From positions 1 to 32,639 of the forward strand of contig URCJ01000020.1 of the NCBI GenBank assembly GCA_900546285.1: a DNA stretch of 32,639 nucleotides. The letters are read 5' to 3'. Below the pieces are notes generated by a model. It did no database searches and had not been told where the DNA came from. It saw nothing but the letters and a program-made list of their open reading frames with translations. The position numbers and the translations under genes were made by a program. This stretch comes from an uncultured Solobacterium sp. (GTDB lineage Bacteria > Bacillota_I > Bacilli_A > Erysipelotrichales > Erysipelotrichaceae). This document shows, one piece after another, positions 15,833 to 22,934 of this stretch (positions are counted from its first letter, which is position 1; each line of letters begins with the position of its first letter).

Positions 15833-16783
15833 ATGAAAACATTAAAAGTATTATTGATTGCTGTGCTTGTTTTAACGCTTGGTGCTTGTAATGAGAAAGC
15901 GGTTGAGAAAAAATCTTTGCCTGATGAGTGTATGCTTTATTATCATTTGGCTGATGAGGATATTGTGGCTAATGATGATTCACTACCCTTGGAAGAAATA
16001 GGTTCTAGGACTTATAGTGTTTGGTATGATAATCAATATCTAGGTGTTGTTAGGAAGGAATTTGATGAGGGAATAAAACTTGAGGATATCATGTCAGATG
16101 GTTCTTCTTTTGCGAATAAGGAAGGCTATTTCTTGTGGGATTCTAAAAGATATACACCAATTTATTTGGATGTTAAGGGTGGCTATGTGCCTAATGTTTC
16201 ACCCAATGAAGAGGGTGGCGTTTTGTGGCTTAATATAAATGGTGAATGTTTTGGCGATGGTGGCGCTATTGATGTTTCTTGTTTCAGTGGCTTTAATACT
16301 GTAATTATTTCTGGAAAGGGTAAATTAGAGATAGAAGGTGGCATCGAGTGTGGCGGTGGTACTTTAGCTTTACCAGCTTTGATTATTGATGGTGATATTG
16401 AATTAGAATGTGATTCTATCAGTGTTACAAAGAATGATGACAATATTCCTGCTTTGTATGTAAGAAATGGCAAGGTAGACGCTGATCAAATATTTGTTTC
16501 TGGTGATGTACTAATAAGTGGCGGAGATGTAGAAACAGATATGATTGTTGATCCTTTAAATGTAGTTGTACGTGGTGGTGAATTTCAAATGGAACAGTGG
16601 GGTGGCATTTCACCTAATATCATCTTATCTGGTGGTGATTTAACTTGTAGTGGTTGGTTGTCTGAAGGAACTGTCGCTTATGTTGGAAAGGGCACAATGA
16701 GCGCTAATGGTTTAAAGTATAATACCAATGTTCATGTATATGATGATGGTAAGATAATTGATTTGATGGAAAAAGAGGACTAA
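15833..16783 (+). CDS. Uncharacterised lipoprotein with beta-strand-rich repeats
   Basis: No family is recognised. The N-terminus is a lipoprotein signal: a Lys-containing start, a hydrophobic run, then lipobox LGAC with Cys19 as the lipidation site. The mature 298 residues sit outside the membrane. The second half (about 130-305) alternates short hydrophobic strands with Gly/Asp turns (IIDGDIELE, VLISGGDVETD, VVVRGGEFQ, IILSGGDLTC). This periodic pattern suggests a right-handed beta-helix or solenoid, as in carbohydrate-binding or adhesin-like surface proteins. AAAAAGGA lies 9 bases before the ATG, and a TGC-TATCAT -10-like element sits at 15803-15811. Its stop TAA overlaps the stop of the convergent tmcAL. 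It may be a cell-surface sugar-binding or scaffold protein, but this is inference. Confidence 0.75.
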   Translation: MKTLKVLLIAVLVLTLGACNEKAVEKKSLPDECMLYYHLADEDIVANDDSLPLEEIGSRTYSVWYDNQYLGVVRKEFDEGIKLEDIMSDGSSFANKEGYFLWDSKRYTPIYLDVKGGYVPNVSPNEEGGVLWLNINGECFGDGGAIDVSCFSGFNTVIISGKGKLEIEGGIECGGGTLALPALIIDGDIELECDSISVTKNDDNIPALYVRNGKVDADQIFVSGDVLISGGDVETDMIVDPLNVVVRGGEFQMEQWGGISPNIILSGGDLTCSGWLSEGTVAYVGKGTMSANGLKYNTNVHVYDDGKIIDLMEKED

Positions 16784-16804
16784 TCGATAATGATTGGTCC
16801 TCTT
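16773..16804. terminator. Bidirectional terminator built into two converging stop codons
   Basis: AAGAGGACTAATC (16773-16785) and GATTGGTCCTCTT (16792-16804) form a 13-bp stem with one G-T wobble and a 6-base loop. Both genes' stop codons (CTAA, 16780-16783) lie in the stem. The minus-strand transcript gains a run of five U after the stem, so termination is probably stronger for tmcAL than for the lipoprotein gene. Confidence 0.7.
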
Positions 16805-17877
16805 AGTTCTTGTTTCAGATAAGCTTTTCTATCGCTTGTATAGGATGCATAGATGTTAGCAACTTTCCATTCAATATTTTTATAAGTTTCAGGGATGTTT
16901 TTAAATTGAGTAACAACCTTAAAATCTTCTCTGTCTCTAAATTGTTTTAAGTATTCTCTACCCTTAGAATTAAAGCCCAGTACTCTAATGTAATTTAGGG
17001 GCTCTAGTGCTTTATATTCTTCTTTGGTGATATTGTTTATGACATTCATACAAATGCGTTGTATACGGGCTCTTGTGTATCTTCTAGATACAGAAGCTTT
17101 AATAAAGTCTTCATATGTATCATTTTCATAAGCATTCTTTATCAAAAGATTTTCAATCCCTTCAGATACTAAGAAGATATCTTCAAGTCTTTTCTTATCA
17201 CTTGTAAGTAGTATTCTTTGTAGATAAGGATACAAGTCATCGTTGAATAATGGCTCATTAACATTGATAGGAGTAGCTTTTGTGTAGTCTTTATTATTCT
17301 TTATAGCTAATCTAATGGCCTTTGCGCTAGCTATTTCTTCTAATTCATCACTATGATAGCTATTAGTCCTTTGAATCAAATAAGGCTTAATATTAGTATC
17401 CTCTAAGGCTCTTAGATAACTGATGCCTAAGATATCATTGGGATATAGACTTCCTGCAAGTAAGCCATAGGCCTTAGGGAAAGAGTTTCCCTTGTCCATG
17501 ATTTCTTTTAGATAATCAATTTCAATATTATATGAGGCAAAGTCTTTAAGTTCTTCTAGATTATTAGTTTCCGAGCCAAAGACTAGGTTGTTGATGCCTA
17601 ATTTATTTAATAGTTCAACACTTCTCTTACCAAAGACACTGCTATTTTGTAGGGTATAGATATAGGGTAGTTCTACAACTAAATCAACGCCATGTTCTAG
17701 GGCAGCTTTAGTTTTATCGAATTTATTAATAATTGATATTTCACCACGTTGGGTAAAGTTTCCTGATGTAATGGCAATTATTAAATCAGGATTGGTTAAT
17801 TCCTTTGTTTTGTTTAGGTGATATAAGTGTCCATTGTGAAATGGATTATATTCTACAATAATTCCGCTAATGTTCAT
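16780..17877 (-). CDS. tmcAL: tRNA(Met) cytidine-34 acetate ligase
   Basis: Forms N4-acetylcytidine at the wobble base of elongator tRNA-Met using acetate and ATP, keeping AUG and AUA decoding apart. The 365 residues begin with the family hallmark: GIIVEYNPFHNGH with the nucleotidyltransferase HxGH-type motif at 14-17. ITSGNFTQRGE and KAALEHGVDLVVELP follow, then FGSETNN. The C-terminal half holds SVSRRYTRARIQRI, the basic tRNA-binding block. It is somewhat shorter than B. subtilis TmcAL (YlbM, about 415). The gene diverges from yceD-rpmF, a neighbour set also common in Bacillus. No Shine-Dalgarno sequence is present; a -10 ends 7 bases before the ATG. It converges on the lipoprotein with overlapping stops. 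Confidence 0.95.
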   Translation of the reverse strand: MNISGIIVEYNPFHNGHLYHLNKTKELTNPDLIIAITSGNFTQRGEISIINKFDKTKAALEHGVDLVVELPYIYTLQNSSVFGKRSVELLNKLGINNLVFGSETNNLEELKDFASYNIEIDYLKEIMDKGNSFPKAYGLLAGSLYPNDILGISYLRALEDTNIKPYLIQRTNSYHSDELEEIASAKAIRLAIKNNKDYTKATPINVNEPLFNDDLYPYLQRILLTSDKKRLEDIFLVSEGIENLLIKNAYENDTYEDFIKASVSRRYTRARIQRICMNVINNITKEEYKALEPLNYIRVLGFNSKGREYLKQFRDREDFKVVTQFKNIPETYKNIEWKVANIYASYTSDRKAYLKQELRGPIIID

Positions 17878-17884
17878 GTTTGTT

Positions 17885-17894
17885 ATTATATAAT
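17885..17894. promoter_or_regulatory. Shared palindromic -10 for divergent tmcAL and yceD
   Basis: ATTATATAAT is a perfect 10-bp palindrome containing TATAAT on both strands (plus 17889-17894, minus 17890-17885). The two ATGs lie 6 (yceD) and 7 (tmcAL) bases beyond it. Predicted start sites therefore coincide with the start codons, and neither gene has a Shine-Dalgarno sequence. The -35 regions are weak on both sides. Confidence 0.45.
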
Positions 17895-17900
17895 GAGCAC

Positions 17901-18386
17901 ATGAAAATATGTTTTAAAGATTTGCGTAATATCGCTAACGATAAAAGATATGACATTAAGTTCGATGTAATTGAACCTAGTGATAAGACTTTCTTATATC
18001 GTTTAGAGGATGTTGAAGGCCATGTAACTTTCTATTATGATTTGGATGATAAGTTATGTATCAAATATCATGTAGAGGGTACGATGATTTGTCCTGATTC
18101 TTTTACTTTTGAAGAGATTGAACATGATTATATGGCAGAGGATGAGGATTTTGTTACGTATAAGGAAGATGAAGAGGGCTTCTATTTATACGATAATATG
18201 GAACTTTCGGACTTTGTAATGTTCATAAGTTTACCAGAAGTTCCAATTATTGTTGAAAATCCGAATAAAAAAAGATATTATAGTGGGGATGGCTGGACAA
18301 TTTCATCTGAAGAGGAGTATAATAGACACTCGAAGGAAGTAATTGATCCTCGGTTAGCAAAGTTATTGGAGTATAAGGAGGAATAA
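17901..18386 (+). CDS. yceD: YceD family protein (DUF177)
   Basis: A 161-residue acidic protein placed by its position directly before rpmF and by its pattern: N-terminal DLRNI, a strand-rich middle with GHVTFYYDLDDKLCIKYHVEGTM, a single Cys in CPDSFTF, and a Glu-rich C-terminus. In bacteria and plants DUF177 proteins are linked to 23S rRNA accumulation, and the gene is almost always fused in an operon with L32. The ATG at 17901 fits the homologues' start and lies 6 bases after a TATAAT, so the mRNA may be leaderless; an upstream in-frame TTG at 17880 would start inside the promoter. AAGGAGG in the last codons serves rpmF. Confidence 0.8.
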   Translation: MKICFKDLRNIANDKRYDIKFDVIEPSDKTFLYRLEDVEGHVTFYYDLDDKLCIKYHVEGTMICPDSFTFEEIEHDYMAEDEDFVTYKEDEEGFYLYDNMELSDFVMFISLPEVPIIVENPNKKRYYSGDGWTISSEEEYNRHSKEVIDPRLAKLLEYKEE

Positions 18387-18392
18387 CATTAG

Positions 18393-18542
18393 ATGGCAGT
18401 TCAACAAAGAAGAAATTCTAAGACACGTAAGGCTAAAAGAAGAACTCACTATAAACTAAGTGCTCCTGCGATGGTTAAATGTCCATCTTGTGGAGAATAC
18501 AAATTAGCTCATAGAGTTTGTGCTAAATGTGGTGCTAAATAA
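18393..18542 (+). CDS. rpmF: 50S ribosomal protein L32
   Basis: A 49-residue basic ribosomal protein of the large subunit. The N-terminus AVQQRRNSKTRKAKRRTH is the L32 signature. The zinc-ribbon form is kept: CPSC (30-33) and CAKC (43-46) give four cysteines, so this is the zinc-dependent (C+) paralogue type rather than the cysteine-free form. AAGGAGG at 18375-18381 lies 11 bases before the ATG. It is co-transcribed with yceD and ends 2 bases before a strong terminator. Confidence 0.97.
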   Translation: MAVQQRRNSKTRKAKRRTHYKLSAPAMVKCPSCGEYKLAHRVCAKCGAK

Positions 18543-18544
18543 TG

Positions 18545-18566
18545 ATCGCTGAATAAGCGATTTTTT
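18545..18566 (+). terminator. Intrinsic terminator after rpmF
   Basis: ATCGCT (18545-18550) and AGCGAT (18556-18561) form a perfect 6-bp stem with loop GAATA and a T run through 18566. Confidence 0.85.
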
Positions 18567-18614
18567 ATTACCTTTTTTGTAGATTTTCTATTTATTTTTT
18601 GATACACATCCTTG

Positions 18615-18620
18615 TATAAT
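18615..18620 (+). promoter_or_regulatory. Candidate -10 for the sensor operon
   Basis: A perfect TATAAT between the rpmF terminator and the solute-binding gene. A start near 18627 would give a leader of about 57 bases. The -35 region is only T-rich, so the call is weak. The rest of 18567-18683 shows nothing else convincing. Confidence 0.3.
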
Positions 18621-18683
18621 CAAGAAGTCGTTTTTTATAGCAACTTATAAATACTATAGTAAATAGACAAAAGGGGATATTTT

Positions 18684-20501
18684 ATGAAAGTTAAACGTAG
18701 TTTAGTTACTGTAGTATTAATAGTTTTAATAATTCTATCAGGTTGTTCACAAGTTAAAGAAGAAGAGAAAGATAATCATCTAACTGTTTTCTTATGGGAA
18801 AGTAGATTGATTAAATATCTTGTGCCATATATTCGTGAACAATTCCCTGATAAGGATATTGAATTTATTGCCGGTAATAATGATACTGACTTATATTCTT
18901 ACTACAATGAACATGGGCAATTACCAGATATCATCACCGTACGTAGATATTCTGGTACTGATGCGATTGATTTAAGGGATGAGCTATTAGATTTAAGCGC
19001 TTATGATATCGTAACTAAGTATTATAATTATGCACTTCAATATTACTATAATAGCGATAACAGTATTAATTGGTTACCAGTATGTGGTATTCCTCAAACT
19101 ATTATTGCCAATAAGACCCTATTTGATAGATATGATATTAAGATTCCAACAAACTATGAAGAATATGTGAAGGCTTGTGATAAGTTCTACAAACTAGGCA
19201 TTAAGCCTTATTCAATGGACTTAGCTGAGGATTGGTCAAATCATGAAATAATTCAAGGAGCTGCCATTGGCTTATTTACATCACTTGAAGGTATCAAATG
19301 GCGTAATGAGGTTGAAAGTACCAAAGGTGATATTCTATTTGACGATGAATTTTGGCTTAAAGTATATGAACAAACAAGTCAATTTATCAAAGACACTCAT
19401 TTTACAGCTGATGATTTAAATGTTGGTGTTGATGAAGGCTGGGAAATGTTTATAAATGAAGAATCTGCTATGTTTCATGGAACACCAGATATTTTAAAAA
19501 ATTCCGAAAAAGAGATGAATGGTGCTGAACTTATTCGTTTACCTTATTTCTCACAAGATGATGAAGAAGGGTATATTTATACGTCCACTTCTTTGCATGT
19601 TGCCTTAAATAAAAACTTAAAGGACAATAAGGAAAAATTAGAAACTGCCTTAGCTGTTGTTGATTGTATGATTTCTGAAAAAGGTCAACAATTAATTTCT
19701 GATGGTGGTGAAGTTATTTCTTTTAACTTAGATGTACCTTCGACAATGAATGTGAATAAAGGTTTAGAAGAACAACTTAATAAGAATAACTTCTATCTTA
19801 GATATGCTAGTCAAAAGTCTTTTAAGGCGGCATATGACTCAATCCATGGTTTATTATCAGGTCGAATGGATGAACAAGAGGCTTATAAGGCTTTAGTTGA
19901 TGGCATAAATAATAATAATAATAATACAGAGCCTGTTATCAGCTTTGAGAATGATTATTCAATTTTCTTAAACAAGAATAATGGTAGAGACGGGGCTAGT
20001 TCAATTCTTACTACCGTGGCTAAAAAGATGGGCGCTGATTTAGCTTTATCACCATATTATTATTTCACTTCATCTATTTATAAGGGTGATTGTAGTGCTA
20101 AGCGTATCAAATTAATGATTGCCCAAGATACTAACGCTAGATTGTATTTATTAAAGTTAACTGGTAAAGAAATTTACGAATTAGTTGATCGCTATCTAAG
20201 CACAAACGATGGAGATATCACGGTTACTAATAAGTATGAATTACCAATTGCCTCAGGTATGAAGTTGGTTCTAGACAAAGATTTAAAACTAACAGATATC
20301 TTAGTTGATGGTGAAACAATCGATTTAGATAAAGAATATTCAATTATGTTGTTAGAAGGAATGATGCCTACTTTAAAGGCTTTATATGACAAGGATTATG
20401 AGCCAATCGAGAATAGTGGTTTATCAATTGAATGGAATGATTATGCATCTTTAGACCAACAACCAAGTGCTCCTGAGGATTATATAGAAATTAGAGAATA
20501 G
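18684..20501 (+). CDS. Solute-binding lipoprotein fused to a 5'-nucleotidase C-terminal-like domain
   Basis: A 605-residue exported lipoprotein. The signal peptide ends in lipobox LSGC with Cys21. Residues about 30-410 match family 1/8 sugar-type ABC solute-binding proteins: an HLTVFLWESR first strand, LPDIITVR, then DWSNHEIIQGAAIGLF and the Trp-rich middle. After an Asn run (six AAT codons), residues about 437-590 align by pattern with the C-terminal domain of 5'-nucleotidases. The matching stretches are KKMGADLALSPYYYF, then KLTGKEIYELVDRYL, IASGMKLVLD, and the final VDGETIDLDKEYSI. That domain binds the nucleobase in true nucleotidases, but the metal-dependent catalytic domain is absent. 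No permease or ATPase gene is nearby. The stop is 2 bases before a hybrid histidine kinase, so this is more likely a ligand-sensing partner than a transport protein. GGGGATA lies 8 bases before the start. Confidence 0.8.
   Translation: MKVKRSLVTVVLIVLIILSGCSQVKEEEKDNHLTVFLWESRLIKYLVPYIREQFPDKDIEFIAGNNDTDLYSYYNEHGQLPDIITVRRYSGTDAIDLRDELLDLSAYDIVTKYYNYALQYYYNSDNSINWLPVCGIPQTIIANKTLFDRYDIKIPTNYEEYVKACDKFYKLGIKPYSMDLAEDWSNHEIIQGAAIGLFTSLEGIKWRNEVESTKGDILFDDEFWLKVYEQTSQFIKDTHFTADDLNVGVDEGWEMFINEESAMFHGTPDILKNSEKEMNGAELIRLPYFSQDDEEGYIYTSTSLHVALNKNLKDNKEKLETALAVVDCMISEKGQQLISDGGEVISFNLDVPSTMNVNKGLEEQLNKNNFYLRYASQKSFKAAYDSIHGLLSGRMDEQEAYKALVDGINNNNNNTEPVISFENDYSIFLNKNNGRDGASSILTTVAKKMGADLALSPYYYFTSSIYKGDCSAKRIKLMIAQDTNARLYLLKLTGKEIYELVDRYLSTNDGDITVTNKYELPIASGMKLVLDKDLKLTDILVDGETIDLDKEYSIMLLEGMMPTLKALYDKDYEPIENSGLSIEWNDYASLDQQPSAPEDYIEIRE
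19908..19925 (+). repeat. (AAT)6 trinucleotide repeat in the interdomain linker
   Basis: Six consecutive AAT codons encode six Asn between the solute-binding and 5'-nucleotidase-like domains. Length changes would stay in frame and only alter linker length. Confidence 0.9.
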
Positions 20502-20503
20502 TT

Positions 20504-22723
20504 ATGAAAATAAAAGACATCGCAAAAAATAGATCATATTTATTAACTGTTTTTGTAGTACTTATCGTTGGGGCTTTAATTACCTTGGGCCTTCTATTAG
20601 CTAAGATGAATAGCTACGTGGTTGAAAATGGTGAGTTAAGTTTGGATGCAGTTGATGAACAGATTCAACAAACCTTCGATTTACAATTGGATAACTGTTA
20701 TAGACAATTACAGTTTATAAGTGATTATGTATATGATGGTAAACAAATTGATTTAGATGATGAATTGGCTAAGGAATTCTTTAGTATGTGGCAAGCTAAA
20801 TTTGATGCCGAGTTGTTGTTTATGAAGGAAAATGGCTCAATTCTTAGAACTGATGGAACTGAGTCGAAGCTAGATATTTCTACTTCGCTTTTAATGAAAT
20901 TAAAAGAGGGGAAGAATATCGCCAAAATTATTTCAACAAAGTATAAACAAGAAAATGATTCTGAATTCTTAATGGCAATACCTTGTAAAGAATATGTTGT
21001 CGATGGGCAAACTTGCAATGCCTTGGGTGCTGTGATTAATCGAGAGAAACTAGATTCTTTATTAAAAATAAGCGGATATGGCGGAAAAGCTTATATCTTT
21101 ATGATTAATAAAGAAGGTTATGTGATTTATTCCAATATAGATGGTAATAAGTATTTTCAAAACTATAACTTATTAAAACATTTAGTGGTTGAAGCAGAAA
21201 TGAGTGAGGCGCAGGCTCAAGCTTTAAAGAAATCATTTGATAATCGTGAAACTGGTGCTGAACTTTTTAAAAATGGCAAGGCTTTTTACTTGGGATATAG
21301 ACCAATCAATAATAATGATGCGATGATTGTGGCTATTATTCCTAAGAGTGTAGTGGATAATTCTTTGGTTTCTTATCAAAATACAGTCTTTCTAATTTCT
21401 ATTGTCATGGGGCTAACTATTGTCTTGTTATTTACTGGCTTAAGCTATAGTGCTTCAAAGGTAAAGATAGCTAATGAAGAAATGAAATTCAAAGAGTTAG
21501 AGCTTAAGAATATGAAGAAATTAGAAGAGATTAATAAAAATCTTGAACTTGCTCAAAAAACTACTGCTGAGGCTTTAATGAGTGCTGAGAATGCTAATAA
21601 GGCTAAGACTGATTTCCTTGCGAGTATGTCTCATGATATAAGAACACCTATGAATGCGATTGTGGGTATGACTTCTTTGATTGAACATGACGCTTATAAT
21701 AGTGATAAGGTTAAAGAATATACCAAGAAGATAGATATAGCTTCGCATCAATTATTAGGCATTATTAACGATGTGCTTGATATGAATAAGATTGAATCAG
21801 GTAAGATGGTTTTACGTAATAATGATTTTTCTATCGTAGAGCTAATCGAAGAAGTTGAAACTGGTTTTATTTTTAGAACTCAAGAAAAGAATCAAAGCTT
21901 TGAAGTGATTAAAAAGAATATCAAACATGAATGGGTGAACGCTGATAAGAATCGTATTGTGCAAATATTGAATAACTTATTGTCTAATGCGGTTAAGTAT
22001 ACTGCTGTTGGTGGTGATATTAAGTTTTTAATACAGGAGTGTGATACTACTTCTAAAACTTATGCTAAATATAAGTTTGTGGTAGAAGACAATGGTATGG
22101 GTATGGATCCATTGTTTAAAGATAAGATTTTTGATGCCTTTACAAGAGAAGAAACTTCCTTTACTAACAAGATACAAGGAACTGGCCTTGGAATGGCTAT
22201 CACTAAAAACTTAATAGAGGCTATGGGTGGCGCTATTAAGGTTGAAAGTGAAAAGGGTAAAGGTTCAACTTTTGAAGTCCTATTAGACCTTAAAATCGTT
22301 AATAAAAATACTGTCAAAAAGGAAGAAAAGCTTGAAGAAACTTATGATGATATCTTAAGGGGTATGAGGTTTCTATGTGCTGAAGATAATGAAATAAATG
22401 CTGAGATTCTTGAAGAATTATTAAAGATGGAAGGGGCTACTTGTAAAATCCATGATGATGGTGAAAAGATAGTTGATGCATTTAAAGAATCTAATGATTA
22501 TGATGCGATCTTAATGGATGTACAAATGCCTATTATGAATGGTTATGAGGCAACTAAATTAATCAGGGAAATGGATAAGGATATTATTATTATCGCTATG
22601 ACGGCCAATGCTTTCTCTGAAGACATTCAACATTCTCTAGAAGCTGGTATGAATGCCCATGTTTCTAAGCCTGTTGATATGAAGGTGTTAAAGAAGACTA
22701 TCTTTGATTTAAAAAACAAATAA
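20504..22723 (+). CDS. Hybrid sensor histidine kinase/receiver
   Basis: A 739-residue membrane kinase. Transmembrane helices lie at about 12-34 and 294-316. They enclose an extracytoplasmic domain of about 255 residues with a dCache-like pattern (KAYIFMINKEGYVIYSN; AMIVAIIPKS before the second helix). A coiled coil (about 322-365) leads to the HisKA domain with phospho-acceptor His377 in MSHDIRTPMNAIVGM. The ATPase boxes follow: N (ILNNLLSNAVKYT), G1 (VEDNGMGM) and G2 (GTGLGMAI). The C-terminal receiver has the acidic pair in CAEDN, phospho-acceptor Asp672 (LMDVQMP), Thr in MTANAF, and Lys in SKPVD. There is no output domain and no response regulator gene nearby, so signal must pass to an unlinked partner. 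It starts 2 bases after the solute-binding lipoprotein, which probably feeds it ligand information. Confidence 0.92.
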   Translation: MKIKDIAKNRSYLLTVFVVLIVGALITLGLLLAKMNSYVVENGELSLDAVDEQIQQTFDLQLDNCYRQLQFISDYVYDGKQIDLDDELAKEFFSMWQAKFDAELLFMKENGSILRTDGTESKLDISTSLLMKLKEGKNIAKIISTKYKQENDSEFLMAIPCKEYVVDGQTCNALGAVINREKLDSLLKISGYGGKAYIFMINKEGYVIYSNIDGNKYFQNYNLLKHLVVEAEMSEAQAQALKKSFDNRETGAELFKNGKAFYLGYRPINNNDAMIVAIIPKSVVDNSLVSYQNTVFLISIVMGLTIVLLFTGLSYSASKVKIANEEMKFKELELKNMKKLEEINKNLELAQKTTAEALMSAENANKAKTDFLASMSHDIRTPMNAIVGMTSLIEHDAYNSDKVKEYTKKIDIASHQLLGIINDVLDMNKIESGKMVLRNNDFSIVELIEEVETGFIFRTQEKNQSFEVIKKNIKHEWVNADKNRIVQILNNLLSNAVKYTAVGGDIKFLIQECDTTSKTYAKYKFVVEDNGMGMDPLFKDKIFDAFTREETSFTNKIQGTGLGMAITKNLIEAMGGAIKVESEKGKGSTFEVLLDLKIVNKNTVKKEEKLEETYDDILRGMRFLCAEDNEINAEILEELLKMEGATCKIHDDGEKIVDAFKESNDYDAILMDVQMPIMNGYEATKLIREMDKDIIIIAMTANAFSEDIQHSLEAGMNAHVSKPVDMKVLKKTIFDLKNK

Positions 22724-22734
22724 GTTATTATTAA

Positions 22735-22864
22735 TTTGAGGCATGTGAGGCTTAAATTTTCCCTTGAAAGCTGATATACGATATGTGGGGTGCACCAATT
22801 GGTGAGGGGGCCCACGGCATTCCTTAAACATTATGAAGGTTTCTTTTAAAAAGAAGCCTTTTTT
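22735..22864 (+). ncRNA. Candidate structured RNA or dispersed intergenic element
   Basis: The segment between the kinase stop and mraZ contains an unusually GC-rich core. A 12-bp perfect palindrome CACCAATTGGTG (22793-22804) is nested in an outer stem GTGGG/CCCAC (22785-22789 with 22811-22815), and a terminator follows at 22836-22864. AGGCTT (22748-22753) can pair with AAGCCT (22854-22859) of the terminator's 3' arm, so an alternative fold is possible. I could not match it to SRP RNA, RNase P, 6S, T-box, TPP or other riboswitch consensus motifs. It may be a novel cis-regulatory or small RNA, or a repeated palindromic element. Confidence 0.35.
22836..22864 (+). terminator. Intrinsic terminator upstream of mraZ
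   Basis: AAGGTTTCTTTT (22836-22847) pairs with AAAAGAAGCCTT (22849-22860) with one T-G wobble, followed by T residues to 22864. It closes the sensor operon and/or the structured segment before it. Confidence 0.8.
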
Positions 22865-22866
22865 AA

Positions 22867-22896
22867 TTGACTTTGGTACCCAAAATATTGAATAAT
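22867..22896 (+). promoter_or_regulatory. mraZ (dcw cluster) promoter
   Basis: A -35 TTGACT (22867-22872), an 18-base spacer and a -10 AATAAT (22891-22896) follow directly after the terminator. The start would be near 22903, inside the MraZ box array. Confidence 0.55.
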
Positions 22897-22934
22897 AGTG
22901 GTAGAGAATGGTAAAAAGTGGGGAGAAGTGGTAG
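22897..22934 (+). promoter_or_regulatory. MraZ operator: four direct repeats at 10-bp spacing
   Basis: AGTGG, AATGG, AGTGG and AGTGG begin at 22897, 22907, 22917 and 22927, an exact 10-bp period, with consensus ARTGGTARA. This matches the known MraZ binding logic: TGGGN repeats with 5-base spacers in E. coli and AAAGTG-type repeats in Mollicutes. The array runs from the -10 edge to the mraZ ATG and includes the GGGGAG ribosome site, so MraZ binding would block transcription of its own operon. Confidence 0.85.

Noticed and set aside
20504..22723. ABC transporter context for the solute-binding lipoprotein
   Set aside because: No permease or ATP-binding gene occurs on either side; the downstream gene is a kinase.
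22735..22835. SRP RNA, RNase P RNA, TPP riboswitch or T-box in the structured segment
   Set aside because: The hallmark sequences (GGAAGGAAGCAG-like SRP loop, GAGGAAAGUC of RNase P, CUGAGA of TPP, GGUGG-type T-box) are absent. The shared GGGGTGC is not enough.
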